Position numbers and translations under genes: made by a program
The notes under the pieces: generated by a model
Seen by the model: the letters and a program-made list of their open reading frames with translations, nothing else
Databases searched by the model: none
Told to the model about the DNA's origin: nothing
From: Rhodobacterales bacterium
Lineage (GTDB): Bacteria; Pseudomonadota; Alphaproteobacteria; Rhodobacterales; Rhodobacteraceae
Direction of reading: 5' to 3'
Length of the DNA stretch: 11,003 nucleotides
Assembly: GCA_013298675.1 (NCBI GenBank)
Contig: JAAFIJ010000060.1
Span: 1-11,003, forward strand
Part shown: positions 6,860 to 11,003 of the stretch, piece after piece
Position numbering within the stretch: the first letter of the stretch is position 1
Layout: each line of letters starts with the position of its first letter

Positions 6860-7285
6860 TCAGTGCAGCCCGATCTCGGCCAAGGCACGGGCAAGTTCGG
6901 GGGGAAGAACATCATCCTTGGCGCGCTGCTTTGGCAGATCGCGCGGAGTCTCGGCCGGATCAAGATATCGCCATCCCTGAAATGGGCGGCGCATTGCTGC
7001 TTCTGTGCGAATGACCTGCGCGTCCAGCACCAACGCGCAGCGGTTGATCCCATCGGTCCCCGTGCGAGGTTCCAGATCGATAATTTTTTGCCGCGCCAGA
7101 ATGACACCCTTGATCACCCAGTAAAGTGAGCCTTCAAGAACCTCTGCCTCGCGCTTTGGGGTCATGCGGGTCACATGCTCTGTCGTGCCGCTGCGCCAAA
7201 TGTGTTTGTGCGCCTCGTGCCAAGCCAAAAGGTCTTCTACCGATTCGGCGCCAACGCACAGCTTGATGATGTTTAGATGCGTCAC
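6860..7285 (-). CDS. DUF1489 family protein
   Basis: This conserved protein of 141 residues has no known function; I recognise it as the alphaproteobacterial DUF1489 family (COG5458 type). Characteristic stretches are the N-terminal LNIIKLCVGAESVEDL (4-19), HVTRMTPKR (37-45), GSLYWVIKGVILARQ (52-66) and RRPFQGWRYL (99-108). It is soluble, without a signal peptide or membrane segment, and rich in arginine. The start is GTG 7285, supported by GGAGG 4 bases upstream, the strongest ribosome binding site on this strand in the window. It has its own promoter candidate at 7307-7334 and is divergent from nrdJ. The EamA permease follows after 59 bases and is probably co-transcribed. The neighbourhood gives no firm hint of its job. 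Confidence 0.87.
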   Translation of the reverse strand: MTHLNIIKLCVGAESVEDLLAWHEAHKHIWRSGTTEHVTRMTPKREAEVLEGSLYWVIKGVILARQKIIDLEPRTGTDGINRCALVLDAQVIRTEAAMRRPFQGWRYLDPAETPRDLPKQRAKDDVLPPELARALAEIGLH

Positions 7286-7306
7286 GAATCCTCCAGTGAT
7301 GGGGCC

Positions 7307-7334
7307 ACAATAGCGTGTTCCGGGGCCGTCTCAA
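7307..7334 (-). promoter_or_regulatory. Putative sigma70-type promoter for the DUF1489 gene
   Basis: Reading the minus strand, TTGAGA (7334-7329, five of six -35 matches) is followed by 16 bases and TATTGT (7312-7307, four of six -10 matches). Transcription would begin about 15 bases before the GTG start codon, leaving a very short leader that still includes the GGAGG ribosome binding site. It lies just beside the nrdJ promoter candidate on the other strand. Confidence 0.45.
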
Positions 7335-7337
7335 GGC

Positions 7338-7366
7338 TTGATCCTGACCGCATAGGCGCGTATCTA
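7338..7366 (+). promoter_or_regulatory. Putative promoter for nrdJ
   Basis: TTGATC (7338-7343) is followed by 17 bases and TATCTA (7361-7366), a moderate match to sigma70 boxes with ideal spacing. Transcription would start near 7373 and leave a leader of about 35 bases, which is too short to hold a cobalamin riboswitch. The two divergent promoters sit only a few bases apart, so a regulator bound here could act on both genes. Confidence 0.4.
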
Positions 7367-7407
7367 GAAACCTTTCCAACGCCACACACAAGATCAAGGG
7401 TTTGCCC

Positions 7408-9690
7408 ATGTCCCGCTTTGACGCGCCAATTGCTGAACAAATCTGGGATATGAAGTATCGGTTCAAAGCCGCCGATGGCACGCCAATTGATGTGACCGTC
7501 GAAGACAGCTGGCGCAGGATAGCCCGCGCGCTGGCCTCGGTAGAGGCGGACCCAAAGCATTGGGAAGACAAGTTTTATGCCGCTTTGGAAGGGTTCAAAT
7601 ACCTACCGGCAGGGCGCATCACCGCGGGTGCTGGAACAGGCCGCTCGGTCACAATGTTCAACTGTTTCGTGATGGGTACTGTGCCCGATACGATGGCCGG
7701 AATATTTGACGGATTGAAAGAGGCCGCGTTGACCATGCAGCAGGGTGGGGGAATCGGGTACGATTTCTCGACCATCCGTCCGCGCGGGGCCGAGGTAAAG
7801 GGCGTTGCTGCCGACGCTTCTGGTCCGCTGTCGTTTATGGATGTTTGGGACGCGATGTGCCGCACGATCATGTCGGCAGGGTCGCGTCGCGGCGCGATGA
7901 TGGCGACGATGCGCTGCGATCACCCCGACGTCGAGGCCTTCATCGAGGCGAAGAAAGACGCAGCACGTCTGCGGATGTTTAACCTTTCTGTGCTGATCAC
8001 CGACCCCTTTATGGCAGCGGTCAAGGCCGATGGTCCGTGGGATCTGGTGTTTGGTGGCAAGGTTTACAAAACCGTGCAAGCCCTTGATCTTTGGAACAAG
8101 ATCATGCGCAACACTTATGATTTTGCTGAACCGGGTGTGATTTTCATCGACCGGATCAACACGGCCAACAACCTGAATTATTGCGAATCGATTGCCGCGA
8201 CCAATCCATGCGGTGAACAGCCGCTGCCACCTTACGGGGCTTGTCTGTTGGGCTCTATCAATATGCCAACCTTGGTCACGGGAGCCTTTACCAAAAAGGC
8301 CAAGCTGGACGTTACAGCGCTGAACGATCTGGTGCGCACAGCTGTGCGGATGATGGACAACGTGGTGGATGCCAGCCGGTTCCCGCTGCCAGAACAGCAG
8401 GCCGAGGCGAAAAACAAGCGTCGTATCGGCCTGGGTGTGACAGGTCTTGCCGATGCGCTGCTCATGCTTGGGCAGAAGTACGGCACTGACGCAGCGGCAG
8501 CGCAAACCGAGGAATGGATGCATGCCATCGCCCGGGCGGCCTATCTTGCGTCAGTCGACCTGGCCCGCGAAAAGGGCGCTTTCCCGCTGTTTGAGGCTGA
8601 GGCTTATCTTGCTTCGGGCAATATGATGGCCATGGACGCCGACGTGCGCGATTTGATCCGCACCCACGGCATCCGCAACGCGCTTTTGACCTCTATCGCG
8701 CCGACGGGCACGATCAGCCTTTATGCGGGCAATGTGTCGTCCGGGATCGAGCCGGTGTTCGCCTATGCTTACACCCGCAAGGTTTTGCAAAAAGACGGCA
8801 GCCGGACTGAGGAAGAAGTGGTCGATTTTGCTGTCCGCCTGTGGCGCGAAACTCACGGCGACGCACCTTTGCCAGATTATTTCGTTAACGCCCAAACCTT
8901 GCCACCGCTGGATCACGTCCGCATGCAGGCGGCTGCGCAAAAATGGATCGACAGTTCCATTTCCAAAACCATCAACTGCCCCGAGGATATCAGCTTTGAC
9001 GCCTTCAAAGAGGTGTATATGGCCGCGTGGGATCAGGGCTGCAAAGGCTGTACGACCTACCGCCCGAACGCCGTCACTGGATCTGTCCTGACCGTATCGG
9101 AAAGCAGCGAGAAAACCGTCGCTGATATGCCACAGCTTATGCGCAGTGAAGGTGCCGAAGTGGTCTACCTGAGCGAGCCGCTCGACCGCCCTGCGGCCCT
9201 TGAAGGCCAGACCTACAAGGTAAAATGGCCGGGGTCAGAGCACGCTTTGTACATCACCATCAATGACATCATCATCGCAGGCCACCGCCGCCCGTTCGAA
9301 GTGTTCATCAATTCCAAGAACATGGAGCATTTTGCCTGGACGGTCGCGCTGACCCGGATGATCAGCGCAGTGTTCCGTCGCGGTGGGGATATTTCCTTTG
9401 TCGTGGAAGAACTGAAAGCGGTGTTCGATCCGCGCGGCGGCGCATGGATGGACGGCAAATACATCCCGTCGATCCTTGCCGCCATTGGGGGGGTTATCGA
9501 ACACCACCTGATCGCGATTGGCTTTATCGAGGGCGAAGGATTGGGGTTAAAAGCCGATCCGAAAGCCGAAGCGATTGCTGTCGGGGAACGGCCCAAGGGC
9601 AAGGCTTGCCCATCCTGCGGGTCCTACGCGATGCAAATGAAAGAAGGCTGCATGACCTGCAACGACTGCGGTCATTCCAAGTGCGGCTGA
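7408..9690 (+). CDS. nrdJ: Adenosylcobalamin-dependent (class II) ribonucleotide reductase
   Basis: NrdJ reduces ribonucleotides to deoxyribonucleotides using a thiyl radical made from coenzyme B12, so it works with or without oxygen and needs no small subunit. The protein has 760 residues from ATG 7408. Cys86 (MFNCFV) and Cys279 (GACLLGSIN) fit the redox pair, and NPCGE (266-270) holds the radical cysteine 268 and glutamate 270. APTGTISL (431-438) matches the phosphate-binding loop. A TSCPD-type domain follows (about 600-700), then a C-terminal cysteine-rich tail with CPSCG and CMTCNDCG (734-755), which fits a metal-binding or electron-relay role. No N-terminal ATP-cone is apparent. A TTG at 7402 is also in frame, but AAGGG at 7396-7400 is 7 bases before the ATG, the better start. 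Intact and full length. No cofactor-reductase or cobalamin gene adjoins it. Confidence 0.95.
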   Translation: MSRFDAPIAEQIWDMKYRFKAADGTPIDVTVEDSWRRIARALASVEADPKHWEDKFYAALEGFKYLPAGRITAGAGTGRSVTMFNCFVMGTVPDTMAGIFDGLKEAALTMQQGGGIGYDFSTIRPRGAEVKGVAADASGPLSFMDVWDAMCRTIMSAGSRRGAMMATMRCDHPDVEAFIEAKKDAARLRMFNLSVLITDPFMAAVKADGPWDLVFGGKVYKTVQALDLWNKIMRNTYDFAEPGVIFIDRINTANNLNYCESIAATNPCGEQPLPPYGACLLGSINMPTLVTGAFTKKAKLDVTALNDLVRTAVRMMDNVVDASRFPLPEQQAEAKNKRRIGLGVTGLADALLMLGQKYGTDAAAAQTEEWMHAIARAAYLASVDLAREKGAFPLFEAEAYLASGNMMAMDADVRDLIRTHGIRNALLTSIAPTGTISLYAGNVSSGIEPVFAYAYTRKVLQKDGSRTEEEVVDFAVRLWRETHGDAPLPDYFVNAQTLPPLDHVRMQAAAQKWIDSSISKTINCPEDISFDAFKEVYMAAWDQGCKGCTTYRPNAVTGSVLTVSESSEKTVADMPQLMRSEGAEVVYLSEPLDRPAALEGQTYKVKWPGSEHALYITINDIIIAGHRRPFEVFINSKNMEHFAWTVALTRMISAVFRRGGDISFVVEELKAVFDPRGGAWMDGKYIPSILAAIGGVIEHHLIAIGFIEGEGLGLKADPKAEAIAVGERPKGKACPSCGSYAMQMKEGCMTCNDCGHSKCG

Positions 9691-9729
9691 CGGTCTAAGC
9701 TTTTTGCGACGGGTTCGTTAGTCGATCCA

Positions 9730-9741
9730 CCTTAGTTAAGG
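9730..9741. repeat. Inverted repeat overlapping the modA ribosome binding site
   Basis: CCTTA and TAAGG form a perfect 5-bp inverted repeat around GT. Its right arm is part of the AAGGAGG ribosome binding site of modA. TTAGT also occurs twice, at 9718-9722 and 9732-9736, 14 bases apart. The element could be a small operator or could partly mask the binding site in the mRNA, but the stem is short with a 2-base loop, so it would fold poorly as RNA. The sequence does not match the known ModE operator well. Confidence 0.3.
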
Positions 9742-9748
9742 AGGCTAC

Positions 9749-10507
9749 ATGGCACGCAATCTATGCTATGCGTCGGTCGTTGCCTTGACGCTGGCGTCGC
9801 CCGTATTTGCCGATGAAGTTGTGGTCTTTGCCGCAGCGTCGATGAAAAACGCCTTGGACGCGGTGGCTGCGGATTTTCAGGCAGCGACCGGGACGACTGT
9901 GCTGATCAGCTATGGTGGATCAAACGCGCTTGCCAAGCAGATCATCGAAGGCGCGCCTGCCGATATCTTTGTGTCGGCGGCCGTCAATTGGATGGATGAG
10001 GTTGAAAAGGCCGGTCTGGTGGTCCCCGACACGCGTCGCGACCTATTGGGCAACAGTTTGGTGTTGGTGGCGCATGGCCCTGACGTAGCGCCGGTTGCCA
10101 TTGGCCCGGGCTTTGATCTTGCGGCACTGTTGGGCGACGGCAATCTGTCGATGGCAATGATCGATTCCGTGCCAGCAGGACAATACGGCAAAGCGGCACT
10201 TCAGGCGCTGGGCGCTTGGTCACAGGTTGAACCCCTTGTGGCACAGTCAGAAAACGTCCGCGCAGCCCTGACCTTGGTGGCAACTGGCGAGGCCCCTTTC
10301 GGCATCGTCTACGCCAGCGATGCCTTGGCAGATGACCGGGTCAGCGTTGTTGGTGTCTTTCCGGACGATAGCCACATCCCCATCGTCTATCCCGCTGCTT
10401 TGTTGACAGGTGCGGCGGACCCGGCAGACAAAGCCTTTTTTGATGCCTTGTCGTCAGACGCTGGGGATGCAAGGTTTGCACAGCATGGATTTGTAGTCCT
10501 GAACTGA
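9749..10507 (+). CDS. modA: Molybdate ABC transporter periplasmic binding protein
   Basis: ModA captures molybdate (and tungstate) in the periplasm and delivers it to the ModBC importer, which supplies metal for molybdenum-cofactor enzymes. The protein has 252 residues, normal for the family. A Sec signal peptide ends at SPVFA (residue 21), leaving DEVVVFAAASMKNAL as the mature N-terminus. Oxyanion-contact regions are visible as AAASM (28-32, Ser31), YGGSNALAKQI (55-65, Ser58), VPAGQYGKAAL (141-151) and GIVYASDA (185-192, Tyr188). GAPADIFVSA (68-77) and PIVYPAAL (211-218) are further family hallmarks. A cysteine lies in the signal peptide but there is no lipobox. An AAGGAGG ribosome binding site lies 6 bases before the ATG. 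modB starts 22 bases downstream. The 58-base gap after nrdJ holds no clear promoter boxes or terminator, so how modA is transcribed is unclear. Confidence 0.94.
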   Translation: MARNLCYASVVALTLASPVFADEVVVFAAASMKNALDAVAADFQAATGTTVLISYGGSNALAKQIIEGAPADIFVSAAVNWMDEVEKAGLVVPDTRRDLLGNSLVLVAHGPDVAPVAIGPGFDLAALLGDGNLSMAMIDSVPAGQYGKAALQALGAWSQVEPLVAQSENVRAALTLVATGEAPFGIVYASDALADDRVSVVGVFPDDSHIPIVYPAALLTGAADPADKAFFDALSSDAGDARFAQHGFVVLN

Positions 10508-10529
10508 CATTTAGCATTGATAAGGTTGC

Positions 10530-11003
10530 ATGACCGATTGGCTGTCCCCTGATGAATGGCGCGCAGTAACCCTGTCGCTGCGAGTGTCTTTTTTGGCCAC
10601 TTTGGCAAGCCTGCCTTTGGGGCTTTTTGTCGCCTATGCTTTGGCGCGGTGGCACTTTTGGGGTAAACAGGTGCTGAACGGGCTGGTGCACTTGCCGTTG
10701 ATTTTGCCACCCGTTGTCACAGGGTATCTTTTGCTGATCACATTTGGGCGCAAAGGAACGATCGGCCAGTATCTTGACAGTTGGTTTGGTATTGTCCTGG
10801 CCTTTCGCTGGACCGGTGCGGCACTCGCTGCAGGCATCATGGCATTTCCGTTGATGGTGCGGGCAATACGCCTTGCCATAGAGGCTGTGGATCCAAGGCT
10901 GGAACAAGCAGCCGGAACGCTGGGGGCGTCGAAGGTTTGGGTTTTTGCCACCGTGACCTTGCCGCTGATCCTGCCCGGTATCATCGCCGGGGCCATTCTC
11001 GCC
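10530..11003 (+). CDS. modB: Molybdate ABC transporter permease, N-terminal part (3' end outside window)
   Basis: ModB forms the inner-membrane channel of the molybdate importer. The first 158 codons are visible, and the frame is still open at the window edge; the family is usually around 225 residues. After a short cytoplasmic start (MTDWLSPDEWRAVTLSL) come membrane segments at about 16-38, 52-71 and 87-113, with LPLILPPVVTGYLLL (55-69) typical of ModB/CysT-type permeases. The EAA-type coupling loop, which contacts the ATPase, begins with EQAAGTLGAS at residue 125 and continues through TLPLILPGIIAG (143-154). TAAGG lies 4 bases before the ATG, and the 22-base gap to modA indicates one operon. 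modC, the ATPase, is expected just beyond the right edge; in some bacteria modB and modC are fused, which cannot be judged here. Confidence 0.93.
   Translation, partial: MTDWLSPDEWRAVTLSLRVSFLATLASLPLGLFVAYALARWHFWGKQVLNGLVHLPLILPPVVTGYLLLITFGRKGTIGQYLDSWFGIVLAFRWTGAALAAGIMAFPLMVRAIRLAIEAVDPRLEQAAGTLGASKVWVFATVTLPLILPGIIAGAILA

Noticed and set aside
7305..7320. NrdR-box-like sequence upstream of nrdJ
   Set aside because: The left half resembles the box (CACAATA), but the right half does not match and no second box is present. It coincides with the -10 of the minus-strand promoter candidate.
7402..7407. TTG start two codons ahead of the nrdJ ATG
   Set aside because: AAGGG at 7396-7400 is ideally spaced for ATG 7408 and too close to the TTG.
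7286..7407. Cobalamin riboswitch ahead of the B12-dependent reductase
   Set aside because: The leader is far too short for the roughly 200-base aptamer and no B12-box sequence is visible.
9691..9748. Intrinsic terminator after nrdJ (a TTTTT run at 9701)
   Set aside because: No stable stem precedes the T-run; only 3-bp pairings are possible.

Overview
This window looks like a core chromosomal segment of an alphaproteobacterium in the Rhodobacterales, most likely the Roseobacter group. The evidence is the GC-rich coding style, the hisS-hisZ-hisG order with a short-form HisG, a class II (B12-dependent) ribonucleotide reductase, a DUF1489 protein, and a SlyX with the usual PPHW-type ending. I place the organism from protein family resemblance only, and cannot name a species. 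Nothing suggests a phage, plasmid, insertion sequence, CRISPR array or RNA gene.

Layout. The window opens inside the 3' third of dnaE (2-856, +). Facing it is a minus-strand pair made of slyX (1935-2135) and an AbrB-duplication membrane protein (863-1924). Divergent from slyX is a tightly overlapping plus-strand operon, hisS (2223-3707), hisZ (3704-4807) and hisG (4800-5522). A readable promoter (5527-5554) then drives a small secreted protein of unknown function (5580-5924). Its stop codon abuts the stop codon of a minus-strand EamA/DMT permease (5925-6800), which lies downstream of a DUF1489 gene (6860-7285, -). A short divergent promoter region separates DUF1489 from nrdJ (7408-9690, +), a complete class II ribonucleotide reductase. 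The window ends with the start of a molybdate uptake operon: modA (9749-10507) and a modB gene cut by the window edge (10530 onward). No gene-free stretch exceeds about 125 bases.

How the genes work together. HisZ and HisG form the two-part ATP phosphoribosyltransferase that opens histidine synthesis. HisS charges tRNA with the product and is the paralogue from which HisZ-type proteins derive. DnaE and NrdJ both serve DNA replication, as polymerase and as dNTP source, but they are not in one operon here. ModA and ModB are the binding protein and channel of the molybdate importer; the ATPase modC is expected just past the right edge.

I found no convincing new system. The points most worth a second look are the unknown secreted protein, the inverted repeat over the modA ribosome binding site, the slyX/AbrB-like pairing with a probable TTG start, and two convergent gene pairs with almost no space for terminators. 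Start sites were chosen by eye from Shine-Dalgarno (SD) spacing, overlaps and family length; promoter calls are by eye and weaker than the gene calls.
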